This document shows, piece after piece, positions 34,916 through 43,765 of a DNA stretch of 64,000 bases; within the stretch, counting starts at the first letter, position 1; every line of letters begins with the position of its first letter. This DNA is from Parachryseolinea silvisoli (GTDB lineage: Bacteria > Bacteroidota > Bacteroidia > Cytophagales > Cyclobacteriaceae). The notes beneath the pieces were generated by a model. The model saw only the letters and a list, made by a program, of their open reading frames with translations. It was not told the DNA's origin and searched no databases. The translations under genes and the position numbers were made by a program. The stretch is from positions 1 through 64,000 of the forward strand of contig NZ_JAIOAO010000001.1 in NCBI RefSeq assembly GCF_021190955.1, read 5' to 3'.

Positions 34916-35265
34916 AGGACACCAAAAGAAGGTTGACCGAATTTCAACAGGTTACCGTCGGGATCGCCCACGTAGAATTCTTTCATACCCCACGGCCGGT
35001 CCTCCAGGTGAAGCCGCACAATGCCCTTGCGCTCACAATGCTCATACAGTTCTTCAATATCGCCCGACACGCGAAAGTACAGGCGGGAATTTTGCGGAAT
35101 TGCCGGATCGGTGCAATGCCACAAATGGATTTCAATATCCTCGCGTTTGAGGATGATCAGGTCTTCGTACTGACGATGCAGTACAAAGTCGAGCTTGCGT
35201 TCATAAAAGTCGCGTGACCGTTCCAGATCGAGCGACGGAAGCTGTGGGATAGCTTGGCGGATCAT
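34912..35265 (-). CDS. VOC-family (bleomycin-resistance-like) protein
   Basis: A 117-residue protein with one vicinal-oxygen-chelate fold: PSLDLERSRDFYERKLDFVL, then IEIHLWHCTD, YFRVSGDIEELYEHC and the end WGMKEFYVGDPDGNLLKFG. This is the layout of bleomycin- or fosfomycin-type resistance proteins, which bind the drug as a dimer; the true ligand is unknown. First gene of the VOC-cupin-Fur-like operon. Confidence 0.85.
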   Translation of the reverse strand: MIRQAIPQLPSLDLERSRDFYERKLDFVLHRQYEDLIILKREDIEIHLWHCTDPAIPQNSRLYFRVSGDIEELYEHCERKGIVRLHLEDRPWGMKEFYVGDPDGNLLKFGQPSFGVL

Positions 35266-35325
35266 AATATCATTGTCAGAATAACAGTAAAAGAGAGCGG
35301 TCTTTAGGCTTGTTACCCACAGCAG

Positions 35326-35346
35326 CCGGGACAGCTGTTGTCCCGG
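35326..35346 (-). terminator. Hairpin after hmuY
   Basis: A perfect 8-bp stem CCGGGACA/TGTCCCGG (35326-35333, 35339-35346) lies 23 bp after the hmuY stop. No T-run follows on the minus strand, so termination is only possible. Confidence 0.45.
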
Positions 35347-35369
35347 CCCGTGTAGGTTTAAAAGAATTA

Positions 35370-36794
35370 TTATCCCTTCACAACAAGTTTGTATTCAATC
35401 AGCGGCTTACCACGCGTGCCACCATCGGCCGAGTGGAAATTAATAAACCGAAGTTTATAAACATTCTCATACGCATCTTTCACCACATAGTACCGGTCAG
35501 TCCGTACACCGACCACGTCTGTGCTGCCCGGAGGCACAGACGTTACGCGCCAGCTGGAGCCGATCACATCGCGCTGGCCGTCAAACTTCAGGCTCGCTAC
35601 ATTGCTGGCCGCGAATTGATCGTATGATACCGTCGTTTCCAGTACCTGCACGGCGGATACACCGCCACGACTGTTGATGAACACCAGATCAGAATACGCA
35701 TAGGGAATACCTTGCGGTGCTTTGTAGATGCTATACGTCCACTCGATGTCCCACTTCTCGCGTGCAGGTGCCACCTCTACCATTGCACCCGTGGTAAACG
35801 ATACATAAGTAAAGTCATTCGTAGCAGACTTCGTCACTTGAACCTCTTTAAAATCGGTAGAGGTCAGTGCTGCATATTGCAGTTTGTAGCCCGCACCGTT
35901 GCGCACCACACGAAGTTTGATCAGATTTTCCGGCTTGTCGACAATACCAAACCCACCGGTGCGGTTGATTATATATACTTTGTTATCAGCTTCGGTAGCC
36001 GAGATTTCTTCGATAGCGGTTTTAGTAAGGTCACCAGTTACATCGTCGATGATATCGAACGTGCCGGCACCTTGACCAAGGGCCAGGCCTTCCGTTTCAA
36101 CATTTTCTGCGGTAACGTCAGCTAAATCCGTCGCCTCGACAGCGATCACCGACGCCGCGGTGGTGTTGTTGATAATAACACGGAACTCGTCGCCGCTATA
36201 GAAACCGAGATCCCATGACGCGCGAGCTACACCCGTCTGCTGGTTGCTGCTAAAATCAACAAATACCGAGTTGCCTGCGCTCGACCCGAGCTCATCACTG
36301 ATGATGCCTTCCAGCTTCATCTGCTGCCCTTCGGATACGATGGGCGAGAACGACACGGTCACGGTTGACTTCTCTCCTATCACCGCATTTTGCGCTGCGG
36401 TGCCTACGGTAAAGATAATGGAGGCATCACCATCCAGAAACACGTTGCTCTTGCGCAGTACTTTGAATGATACCGTGCTCGAAGCGGCTGGTATAGACAC
36501 CGTCAGTTTACCATCGGTCGCAGCCGGATCGGTGGTGAAGTGGGTGCCGTATTGTACACCTGTAGCGACAAAGCTCACGGTAAAATCGGTGGCCACGTCT
36601 GCGGCACGCGACAGGGTTAGTTTTATTTCAGCTTCTTCCTGGCCTTCTTCCAGACCCAATGCAGTGGCCTCGAAGTCAGCCTCGTTAGCCGGAAGCGGCG
36701 GGTCATCATCGCTACATGCGTTGATCACAAGCGCTAAGAATATAATACTACACGCGATAGCAGCCAACTTCAGAAATCTGTTCAAGCTATTCAT
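35370..36794 (-). CDS. hmuY: HmuY-family haem-binding lipoprotein with extra N-terminal domain
   Basis: A 474-residue surface lipoprotein (lipobox in ALVINAC). Residues ~155-474 match the HmuY family: VDFSSNQQTGVARASWDLGFY, the FRVIINNTTAAS strand, WDIEWTYSIYK and VYKLRFINFH near the end. HmuY-type proteins take haem from host or environment and pass it to a TonB receptor; the upstream gene encodes one. HmuY itself is about 215 residues. The extra ~110 residues (about 40-150) look like a Calx-beta-type strand domain (EEAEIKLTLSRAADVATDFT). It is the last gene of the hmu operon. Confidence 0.88.
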   Translation of the reverse strand: MNSLNRFLKLAAIACSIIFLALVINACSDDDPPLPANEADFEATALGLEEGQEEAEIKLTLSRAADVATDFTVSFVATGVQYGTHFTTDPAATDGKLTVSIPAASSTVSFKVLRKSNVFLDGDASIIFTVGTAAQNAVIGEKSTVTVSFSPIVSEGQQMKLEGIISDELGSSAGNSVFVDFSSNQQTGVARASWDLGFYSGDEFRVIINNTTAASVIAVEATDLADVTAENVETEGLALGQGAGTFDIIDDVTGDLTKTAIEEISATEADNKVYIINRTGGFGIVDKPENLIKLRVVRNGAGYKLQYAALTSTDFKEVQVTKSATNDFTYVSFTTGAMVEVAPAREKWDIEWTYSIYKAPQGIPYAYSDLVFINSRGGVSAVQVLETTVSYDQFAASNVASLKFDGQRDVIGSSWRVTSVPPGSTDVVGVRTDRYYVVKDAYENVYKLRFINFHSADGGTRGKPLIEYKLVVKG

Positions 36795-36799
36795 AAGAA

Positions 36800-36820
36800 T
36801 TTAGATTATGTAAAAAAGAT
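36800..36820 (-). promoter_or_regulatory. Weak promoter and Fur-like half-site before hmuY
   Basis: On the minus strand TATCTTTT (36813-36820, one off the -7 consensus) is followed by a segment ending TCTAAA, one arm of the Fur-like palindrome found three times nearby. The other arm is degraded. Confidence 0.3.
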
Positions 36821-36831
36821 AGGTGTTCGTT

Positions 36832-38895
36832 TTATTTGGTAAAATGGAAGTGCAGGGACAGGAAGTACGAGCGGCCGTAGCTCATCGGTACATCTCCGCC
36901 ACCGCTGTGCGCATTGCCAACATCCAACGACGTATTACGCAGCGTTGTCACGTCCAGCAGGTTTCGCACTCCCAGCGTCAGGTCCAGCATGCGGTTGATT
37001 CGTTGGGCAACTGTAAAGTCCGCCCATTGAAAATTTTCGCGGGTAGCCAGGCGTGTGATGGGCTCGGTGCTTCCTTCGAGCGTAACCGTTTCATAGTTGG
37101 AGCTCTTGCCGGTGTATTTGTAGTACAGGCTCACCGTGGTGCCCGGCTTGCTCCATGTATAGGATACGTTGGAGCGTACTTCCGGCGACCAGATCAGTTC
37201 CAGTTTTCCCTCCTGCGATTTAAGCGGGTCGGAGACGCCGATGTAGGAGAAGCCTAACGATACTTGCAGTCCGCCGTACTGGTAATTGTTATCCAGGGTA
37301 GTACCGATCGTGCGCGACTTTGTAATATTCTCATACCGCGAGATCATACCCGAGGGCGCCGTAGGGTCGGCTACGGTAGCCAGGATGATCTGATCTTTAA
37401 AGGTATTGTAGAAGCTGGCCAGGGTTGAGTTTAACTGAGCCTTGCTGCCGGTATACGCCTGCCAGGCCAATGAGCCGGTAAAGCTGTTGGAGTACTCCGC
37501 CTTCAGGTTTTCATTGCCAAAGATGTCGTGGCTGGCATCGTGAAAGCTGAAGTACAACTCACGCAATGCTGGTGAGCGAAAGCCGTACGCATAGGCCAAC
37601 CGCAGATCAAGGCGCGAAGAGAGCTGAAACTTTGTATTGATGGAAGGCACCACAGGTGGTGCCTCGTACACGGAGTTGTGAATAAACCGCACGCCGGGCC
37701 GTATATTCAGGAACGATGTGGGCTTGAATTCCGCCGTAGCAAAGACAGCATAGTCGTTTATCTCCCGTTCACGGTCGATGCGGTCGCCGGCACCTTTGCT
37801 GAGGTTGATGTCATAGCCGGGCTGCAGCGAGACGCGATCCGACAACCGGTACAGGAACGTGCCGCGGCTCATCGCCATGCTAAAGTTCGTCTCGTCTTGT
37901 GTGCCCAACTCGGGCGAGAGCCAGGTTGCGCCCGTCGCCATGTCGTACAGCAACGTGCGGGTGCGGCGTGAATAATCCTGGTAGCTGGCGACGCCGTTGT
38001 ATACCAGTCGCTCGGTGAGGTTCCAATCCGCTTGCAGTTGGTGGTTGTACCGGTGTGTGATATACTCTTTGTCGACCGCCGTCCCTTCCCTCGGGTTGTA
38101 AGTACCCAAGCTGGTAATGGTTTCGTCCGTGTAGTTCAGGCGGTAGCGAAGCGTCAGCTTGCCCGTGGCGAAACCAACGTTGCCCATACCGAGCAACTGC
38201 TCCTTGGGGTGCCACCGCATCGGCTGCGGACGCAGGTCGCTGGGATAGTGATCTTCGTTCCAGCCGCCCGCGTTGTTGCGTGTCACCGAACCACCCGCTG
38301 ACCATTTGCCCCTTTGCCAATGGGCGCCAATACTTTCGTTGTGCACGCCCTTGTCGGTAAACGGATCGTATTCACTCGCCGCGGTCTCTTCCAGCACACG
38401 CGCCTCGAGGTTCCAGTGGCCGTCGTATTTTTTTGTAATGATATTAAACACACCCGCCAGCGCGTCAGAGCCATACATCACCGACATCGGTCCTTCCACG
38501 ATCTCGATACGCTCGACCGTATTGATGTCGATCTGGTTCAAGGCTTCGCGGGTTTCGCCACGCTCCAACAACGGCACGCCGTCGAGTAGGATTTTAACAT
38601 TCTGTCCACCCATGCCCATCAACCGAATGTCACTTGTGCCCAGGCCCAGGTCGTTTGTGAAACGAACCCCCAGCTCCGTGGCAAGCACACTCTGCAGATT
38701 GGTAGCGCCCCGCCGCACGATCTGTGCGTAGGAGATGGTGCGCACCTGGTATACGGATTGCCGGATCGACTGCGGCTCGAACTGGCCCGTGACGACCACG
38801 TTCTGCAGCTGCGTCGTACGGAGCGAATCCTGTGCGTATAGCCACGGCACTTGCCAGGCCAGCAATACACCGGCGATTGCCAATCGATATTTCAT
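36832..38895 (-). CDS. hmuR: TonB-dependent haem receptor
   Basis: A 687-residue outer-membrane receptor from MKYRLAIAGVLLAWQVPW, which gives a signal peptide ending at YAQ. The plug domain has VVVTGQFEP, DIRLMGMGGQNVKILLDG, ERIEIVEGPMSVMYGSDALAG and NIITKKY; the rest is a 22-strand barrel ending ...LSLHFHFTK. It imports its ligand using TonB energy. Position between hmuS and hmuY says the ligand is haem. A conserved receptor NPNL-type haem motif was not located with certainty. It starts 1 bp after the hmuS stop. Confidence 0.92.
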   Translation of the reverse strand: MKYRLAIAGVLLAWQVPWLYAQDSLRTTQLQNVVVTGQFEPQSIRQSVYQVRTISYAQIVRRGATNLQSVLATELGVRFTNDLGLGTSDIRLMGMGGQNVKILLDGVPLLERGETREALNQIDINTVERIEIVEGPMSVMYGSDALAGVFNIITKKYDGHWNLEARVLEETAASEYDPFTDKGVHNESIGAHWQRGKWSAGGSVTRNNAGGWNEDHYPSDLRPQPMRWHPKEQLLGMGNVGFATGKLTLRYRLNYTDETITSLGTYNPREGTAVDKEYITHRYNHQLQADWNLTERLVYNGVASYQDYSRRTRTLLYDMATGATWLSPELGTQDETNFSMAMSRGTFLYRLSDRVSLQPGYDINLSKGAGDRIDREREINDYAVFATAEFKPTSFLNIRPGVRFIHNSVYEAPPVVPSINTKFQLSSRLDLRLAYAYGFRSPALRELYFSFHDASHDIFGNENLKAEYSNSFTGSLAWQAYTGSKAQLNSTLASFYNTFKDQIILATVADPTAPSGMISRYENITKSRTIGTTLDNNYQYGGLQVSLGFSYIGVSDPLKSQEGKLELIWSPEVRSNVSYTWSKPGTTVSLYYKYTGKSSNYETVTLEGSTEPITRLATRENFQWADFTVAQRINRMLDLTLGVRNLLDVTTLRNTSLDVGNAHSGGGDVPMSYGRSYFLSLHFHFTK

Positions 38896-38896
38896 A

Positions 38897-39991
38897 TTAC
38901 AAAGCCGGTAAATTTTCGACGATGCTGCGCCACTCGAGCTTCTCGGGTATACCCGGTTTGCGCAGGCCAAAGAATTGGGCAACGAGGTTACGCTGTTTGT
39001 CAAACAGCTCCACCGACGTAACAAACCCTTCTGTTGTATTTTTCTTTACAACCCATGCCGTATCCACCAGGTCCATGCGCAGGTGCATGTTGAAGTCGGG
39101 ATCGAGTACGTTCAGCCACGGCTCGGGACCATTGTGGCCGCGTTCCAGCAACCGAATGGTGCGTACCTTGCCCTGGTGGATCTGCAGGTTGCCGCGGTTG
39201 CCGGCGAAGATCATGATGGGAAGTTTTTGTGCGGCGGCCTGCTCCAGAATAAGCTGGGGTGTAGCTTTCGCGTTAACCTGATAAGTATATTTTCCCCGTG
39301 CGACTTCCAGCGCGTGGTAGCGGTCCACTTTGTGACGACGCAGCATGCCAAAGAAATCGTGCGTGTCTTTCAACTCGCCCCACTCCTGTAGAAAAGCCGC
39401 TTCGCTTTCGGGCCCTTGCAGTACTTCCGCTGCATAGACGGACACCGGTTGTTCCGGGCTTTGATCGGGCGAACGGAAATCTTCGAGCAGGCGCGCATAG
39501 GCTTCTTCGTCACTCTTCTCTTGCAGGTATATTTTGGTGACGGCTTCGCCCGAACGATCAAACACCTGAATGCTCTTCAGCACCCGGTCGGTCTTCTCTT
39601 CGGTGGCGGCAAAGGCTACGTGCCAGGCGTGGAAGAACACACGGCTTTCGATGGGGCCAATGACCGTCGCCATTGACCGCGGACCGGCATCAATAATATC
39701 GATCTCCTGGAAGGGGCCTTTGTGTTCCAGGATACAGGCGTCGTTGCGTGTAAGCGACATGACACGACCGAGTGTCGTAAACCTTCGCAGCAGCTCCGGC
39801 CAGGGCCCTTGCAAGCGCACTACCTGCGGACCAATCTTCGTGGCGAGCAGCTCGGCCTCGCTGGCTTCCAACGCCCGGGCTGCTTCGCGAATGCGAATAC
39901 CGGGTTTTGTTTGTTGCAGGGATTCCCACGCTTCGGCCAGCGCGTTTGCGCCAGCGGCCGCCGGTGTTTTGGTTTGAGTTGAAGTTTCCAC
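38897..39991 (-). CDS. hmuS: Haem-handling protein HmuS/HemS family
   Basis: A 364-residue cytosolic protein with two similar halves, as in HemS/HmuS/ChuS. Half 1 includes RRFTTLGRVMSLTRNDACIL and HKGPFQEIDI; half 2 includes KLPIMIFAGNRGNLQIHQG and EPWLNVLDPDFNMHLRMDLV. The family binds imported haem and, in some bacteria, opens the ring to free iron. It lies in the haem operon between the ABC ATPase and the receptor. Confidence 0.9.
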   Translation of the reverse strand: METSTQTKTPAAAGANALAEAWESLQQTKPGIRIREAARALEASEAELLATKIGPQVVRLQGPWPELLRRFTTLGRVMSLTRNDACILEHKGPFQEIDIIDAGPRSMATVIGPIESRVFFHAWHVAFAATEEKTDRVLKSIQVFDRSGEAVTKIYLQEKSDEEAYARLLEDFRSPDQSPEQPVSVYAAEVLQGPESEAAFLQEWGELKDTHDFFGMLRRHKVDRYHALEVARGKYTYQVNAKATPQLILEQAAAQKLPIMIFAGNRGNLQIHQGKVRTIRLLERGHNGPEPWLNVLDPDFNMHLRMDLVDTAWVVKKNTTEGFVTSVELFDKQRNLVAQFFGLRKPGIPEKLEWRSIVENLPAL

Positions 39992-40021
39992 GTGTTATTC
40001 TTTTTGTCTTGCGTTTATAGA

Positions 40022-40828
40022 TTATTTACCCACCGCGATAAACCGTTCAGCAGGATCGCTGGCCGGAATGATATACGGCTGGCCGGTGACCGGGTCGCGG
40101 TATAGATTGACGCGACATCGGAACGTTTCTTCAATATTACTTTTTGTGAATACCTCGGTGGCGGGGCCGTTTGCTACCACCTGGCCATCACGCAGAAAGT
40201 ATAGCGCGTCGGCATACTGCACCGCCTGGTTGAGATCATGCACAATCGCCATCACGCCGATGTTGCGGCGGCAGACCGTACGGGCCAGGTGAAAGATGTA
40301 TTGCTGTTGGGCAATGTCCAGGCTGCTGGTGGGCTCATCGAGTAGAATATACCGCGGGTATACCGTTTCGTCCCACACTTGCGCCAGTACACGCGCCAGT
40401 TGTACGCGTTGTTTCTCTCCGCCTGACAGGGTTTGATACTGACGATTGCGAAAGGCCAGCGTGCCAGTCACGGTCATGACCGCTTCACAAACGGACCTAT
40501 CTTCTGCGGGCAATGCCCGGCGGCCGTGACGGCCCAGGGCTACGACCTGCTCCACGGTAAAGGTAAATTGTACGGTCGTGCTCTGCGGCAATACGGCACG
40601 TACATGCGCCAGCTCACGCGGTGTATATGAATCAATATCCTGTCCGTTAATACTCACCGTTCCCTGGCTGGGCTGGTGCTCGTGCGCCATAACCTTCAGC
40701 AGTGTGCTCTTGCCGGCACCGTTCGGGCCAACAATCGCCGTAAAGGCACCGGGCGTCACTTGCAGGGATATACCATCCAGGATCGTTCTTCCCTGGGTGC
40801 GAAACGCTATTTGATTGGCTTCGTACAT
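40022..40828 (-). CDS. hmuV: Haem ABC transporter ATP-binding protein
   Basis: A 268-residue ATPase: Walker A GPNGAGKS, signature LSGGEKQRVQLARVL, Walker B YILLDEPTSSLD and the H-loop in VHDLNQA. It powers HmuU in moving haem across the inner membrane. The start overlaps the hmuU stop by one base (TAATG), indicating coupled translation. Confidence 0.94.
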   Translation of the reverse strand: MYEANQIAFRTQGRTILDGISLQVTPGAFTAIVGPNGAGKSTLLKVMAHEHQPSQGTVSINGQDIDSYTPRELAHVRAVLPQSTTVQFTFTVEQVVALGRHGRRALPAEDRSVCEAVMTVTGTLAFRNRQYQTLSGGEKQRVQLARVLAQVWDETVYPRYILLDEPTSSLDIAQQQYIFHLARTVCRRNIGVMAIVHDLNQAVQYADALYFLRDGQVVANGPATEVFTKSNIEETFRCRVNLYRDPVTGQPYIIPASDPAERFIAVGK

Positions 40829-41895
40829 TATAGCTCGTGTCTCTTTTTTGCGTTTAATAAAAGGGCCACAAAGAAGGGTGCGCCGATCAACGCCGTTACT
40901 ACGCCAATCGGCAGTTCCGACGGGCTGACTACCGTGCGTGCGATAACATCGGCCAGCACCAACAGCAATGCACCGCCTAACACCGAGGCCGGTAACACCA
41001 ACCGGTTATCCGCCTGAAACGACAGCCTGATAACGTGTGGAACGACGAGCCCGATAAAGCCGATCATGCCCGACAGCGATACACTTACACCCACCGCCAG
41101 TGCGGCAAAAAGTATGATCAGTTTTTTTGTGCGTTCTACATCTACACCGATGTGATACGCCTCGGCCTCTCCCAGCGCGAGCGCATTCAGCGAGCGCGCA
41201 AAAAATAGCAGTGCCCCCGTTGATCCGATCAGAAAGGGTGCTGCGAAACCTAGCTTTTGCCACGTAGCGCCGCCCAGGTCACCGAGTGTCCAGAAGGTAA
41301 ATGTGCGCAGTTGATTATCGTCAGCATAGAAGATTGCCAGGCCGATGACCGCTTCCGCGAGCGCATTCAGCGCAACGCCCGTCAGGATCAACACCGCCAC
41401 GTTGGTGCGCCCCAGCTCGCTGCTTAAGCGTAACACCAGGAAGGTGGCCGAAAGCCCGCCGGCAAAAGCAACGATGGGTAATAGCGAGTCATAGACCCAT
41501 GCCGCGAGGTATATCGACAACGGACCACCAAAAACAATAAGCACGACCACCGCGGCCGCCGAGCCACCGGATACACCGATCAGGCTGGGCTCTACCAAAG
41601 GATTCCGGAAAAGACCCTGTAATGCTGCGCCGCTCACGCCCAACGCACCACCAATCAGCATTGTCATAACAATACGTGGTATACGGATCGACGACAATAC
41701 CACGGTGTGCATCTCATCCACCGCTGTGCTCTGAAAAAGACCCAGTTTCTGCAGCAGGATCACCACAACATCGCCGGCGGGTATCGACACGGCGCCAATA
41801 GTTAGTGAGAATATAGTCGCCACCAATAAGCTGGCACCCAATCCCGCCAGGACAACTGTGGTACGAAAATCGCGCAAGGTCACTGCAGCGTTCAT
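40828..41895 (-). CDS. hmuU: Haem ABC transporter permease (FecCD family)
   Basis: A 355-residue inner-membrane protein from MNAAVTLRDFR with about ten helices, typical of FecCD/BtuC permeases: RIPRIVMTMLIGGALGVSGA, FRNPLVEPSLIGVSGG and IGFIGLVVPHVIRL. It forms the path for haem delivered by HmuT. The start was set 4 bp after the hmuT stop, where the membrane protein begins; the longer frame overlaps hmuT. Confidence 0.94.
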   Translation of the reverse strand: MNAAVTLRDFRTTVVLAGLGASLLVATIFSLTIGAVSIPAGDVVVILLQKLGLFQSTAVDEMHTVVLSSIRIPRIVMTMLIGGALGVSGAALQGLFRNPLVEPSLIGVSGGSAAAVVVLIVFGGPLSIYLAAWVYDSLLPIVAFAGGLSATFLVLRLSSELGRTNVAVLILTGVALNALAEAVIGLAIFYADDNQLRTFTFWTLGDLGGATWQKLGFAAPFLIGSTGALLFFARSLNALALGEAEAYHIGVDVERTKKLIILFAALAVGVSVSLSGMIGFIGLVVPHVIRLSFQADNRLVLPASVLGGALLLVLADVIARTVVSPSELPIGVVTALIGAPFFVALLLNAKKRHEL

Positions 41896-41899
41896 ATCG

Positions 41900-42757
41900 T
41901 TACTTAGCTTGGAGCTCGGGGTGTAGTAATACAACCAATGCCTTTACCGCTTCGCCGAAGCGCGGGCCGAAGTTGGTTAACATCAAACTGTCGAGGGAGA
42001 CGATCTGTTTCTTCTTACCTGCCGTTGTTTGTGCGACACCGGGTACTTTTAGGACGCCGTCAACACCTCCCAGGCTTTGCACACCGGCGTCGATCATCAC
42101 CAGGTAGTCAGGGTTGGCTGCAATGAGCGCTTCTGTATTTAGCGGCTTATATCCTTCTATATCTTTGACCGCGCTCGTAGCGCCTACGTACGGCAATATC
42201 TCACCAAAGGTATTGGTGCCCGCTACACTGACCGTTGCCGTGCCTCTGTTGTAAATACAAACCGCCGCCGGTGTCGTGGTGGCGCGCTTCAACATCCCCC
42301 TGGCCTCTGCCAGCTCACCTTCGATCTTGGCAATCAGCTTTTTACCCTCGGCTTCGCGGTGCAGCGCTGTCGCGATCTGTTGTATGAGCTTACGCGTATC
42401 GTCAAAGGTATACTTACGATCTACGATCAACAGCTTCACACCGCTGCCGGCAAGTTGTTGCAGCACCGCATCGTCTACATAATCTTTCTCTGCTATAATT
42501 AAGGTGGGTTTCAATCCCAAAATACCTTCAGCGTTAATGCTGCTGCGGTAACCAATGGAGGGCAATTTCTGAATCTCTGCGGGGTACAGGCTCGTACGAT
42601 CCGAAGCAATGATCTTATCGCAATCTCCCAGCGCACATACCGTCTCCGTTAGCGCACTGCCTGCTGTGATAATACGAAGCTGCTGCGCAGACGAGGAGAA
42701 CGATATACCTATGACGAGGAGAAATAGAACAATGCGGTAGGCACTAGATTTACTCAT
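41900..42757 (-). CDS. hmuT: Haem ABC transporter substrate-binding protein
   Basis: A 285-residue periplasmic binding protein from MSKSSAYRIVLFLLV, with a signal peptide ending near SFSSSAQ. Class III (BtuF-like) landmarks: LRIITAGSALTETVCALG, IASDRTSLYP, PSIGYRSSINAEGILGLKPTLI and the long linker helix. HmuT proteins hold haem and hand it to HmuU. It is the first gene of the haem operon and starts only 5 bp after a Fur-like palindrome, so the leader is very short. Confidence 0.92.
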   Translation of the reverse strand: MSKSSAYRIVLFLLVIGISFSSSAQQLRIITAGSALTETVCALGDCDKIIASDRTSLYPAEIQKLPSIGYRSSINAEGILGLKPTLIIAEKDYVDDAVLQQLAGSGVKLLIVDRKYTFDDTRKLIQQIATALHREAEGKKLIAKIEGELAEARGMLKRATTTPAAVCIYNRGTATVSVAGTNTFGEILPYVGATSAVKDIEGYKPLNTEALIAANPDYLVMIDAGVQSLGGVDGVLKVPGVAQTTAGKKKQIVSLDSLMLTNFGPRFGEAVKALVVLLHPELQAK

Positions 42758-42761
42758 TCTG

Positions 42762-42786
42762 TTTAGATTAATTCTAAACAAAAGTA
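42762..42786 (-). promoter_or_regulatory. -7 box and Fur-like palindrome of the haem operon
   Basis: On the minus strand TACTTTTG (42779-42786) is followed at once by a 17-bp palindrome with perfect arms TTTAGA and TCTAAA around 5 bp (42762-42778). A protein bound there would cover the transcription start. The same arrangement occurs at 43613-43637 and 51421-51445. Confidence 0.75.
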
Positions 42787-42934
42787 GAGCGGCGCGTCAC
42801 CCTACGTCAATCGCTTGCATCGGGCATTTTTGATTTACCTTGTGGGGGCTAGTATGTATGCGGCTGGTGTATCATATAGGGTATACATCTTGATACTTCC
42901 GGGCCAATCGCATACCTTCTACAGGTGATGACTG

Positions 42935-43585
42935 TTACCTCGGTTTAATGAGTCCGAAGTCAATTGCGTAGATCACAAACTCCGTGGGCGACTTAATGCT
43001 GAGCTTGCGGATGATACTCTTTCGGTGTGTTTGTACTGTATGCGGGCTCAGGTGCAGATCGTCTGCAATTTTCTGCGTGGAGTTACCCATGGCCAACAAC
43101 TTGAGGATTTCGGTTTCGCGGGTAGTGAGAACATTGACGGCTGCCTGGGGGATCTCGGCACCGAAATGTTTCTCCATGATGATGTCGAGGATCTTGTGGC
43201 AATAGAACTTCTCGCCCCGGGACACCGATTGGATTGCCATCATAATCTCCTCACGGCTACACTCTTTTGTCAAATAGCCTTTTACACCTGACTGGAGCAC
43301 ATCGAGAATGTTACTCTTATTATCATCCGACGAAATGATAAGCACCTGCGTTTGTGGAGAAATATTCTTTACCGCATGAATATCCTGGCGGGTAATAAAA
43401 CCACTTAGATTATAATCAGCAATAAGCAAGTCGGGGGTGTGTTTACGAAGCAGGGGTTCCAACAGCTCGCGTTTCGTTACCTCATCAATGATGTTTGCAT
43501 TGTCGTTGGCGCCAAGAAATTGTGTAAGTCCTGCGGCGGTTAGGGGCTGGTTGTCGGCTAATAGAATACGAATGGGATCCCTCAT
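42935..43585 (-). CDS. LuxR/NarL-type response regulator
   Basis: A 216-residue regulator: receiver domain (1-~120; phospho-acceptor Asp in LLIADYNL; conserved KGYLTKE) and LuxR-type helix-turn-helix (~148-210; LTTRETEILKLLAMGNSTQK, HLSPHTVQTHRKSIIRKL). It should bind DNA when phosphorylated, but no partner kinase is adjacent. Its own promoter carries the Fur-like palindrome, so it is probably made when iron is short. It sits between two iron operons. Confidence 0.9.
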   Translation of the reverse strand: MRDPIRILLADNQPLTAAGLTQFLGANDNANIIDEVTKRELLEPLLRKHTPDLLIADYNLSGFITRQDIHAVKNISPQTQVLIISSDDNKSNILDVLQSGVKGYLTKECSREEIMMAIQSVSRGEKFYCHKILDIIMEKHFGAEIPQAAVNVLTTRETEILKLLAMGNSTQKIADDLHLSPHTVQTHRKSIIRKLSIKSPTEFVIYAIDFGLIKPR

Positions 43586-43612
43586 GGACGTGGTTTGTTA
43601 GTAACCAACCTA

Positions 43613-43637
43613 TTTAGACTAATTCCAAACAAAAGTA
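43613..43637 (-). promoter_or_regulatory. -7 box and Fur-like palindrome of the response-regulator gene
   Basis: On the minus strand TACTTTTG (43630-43637) is followed at once by a palindrome with arms TTTAGA and TCCAAA (43613-43629, one arm with one mismatch), the same layout as before hmuT. Confidence 0.65.
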
Positions 43638-43765
43638 GACACGAATTCGTTCAGAATCAAGGTTTCTTTCACTAAAAGCGGGTACTACCGCCCATGATGA
43701 GGTAAGGAAGAAGGTAGTAAAGCACTCGCAACAGCCTAAAAATCAGGCAAAAGTGTATCAACCGG

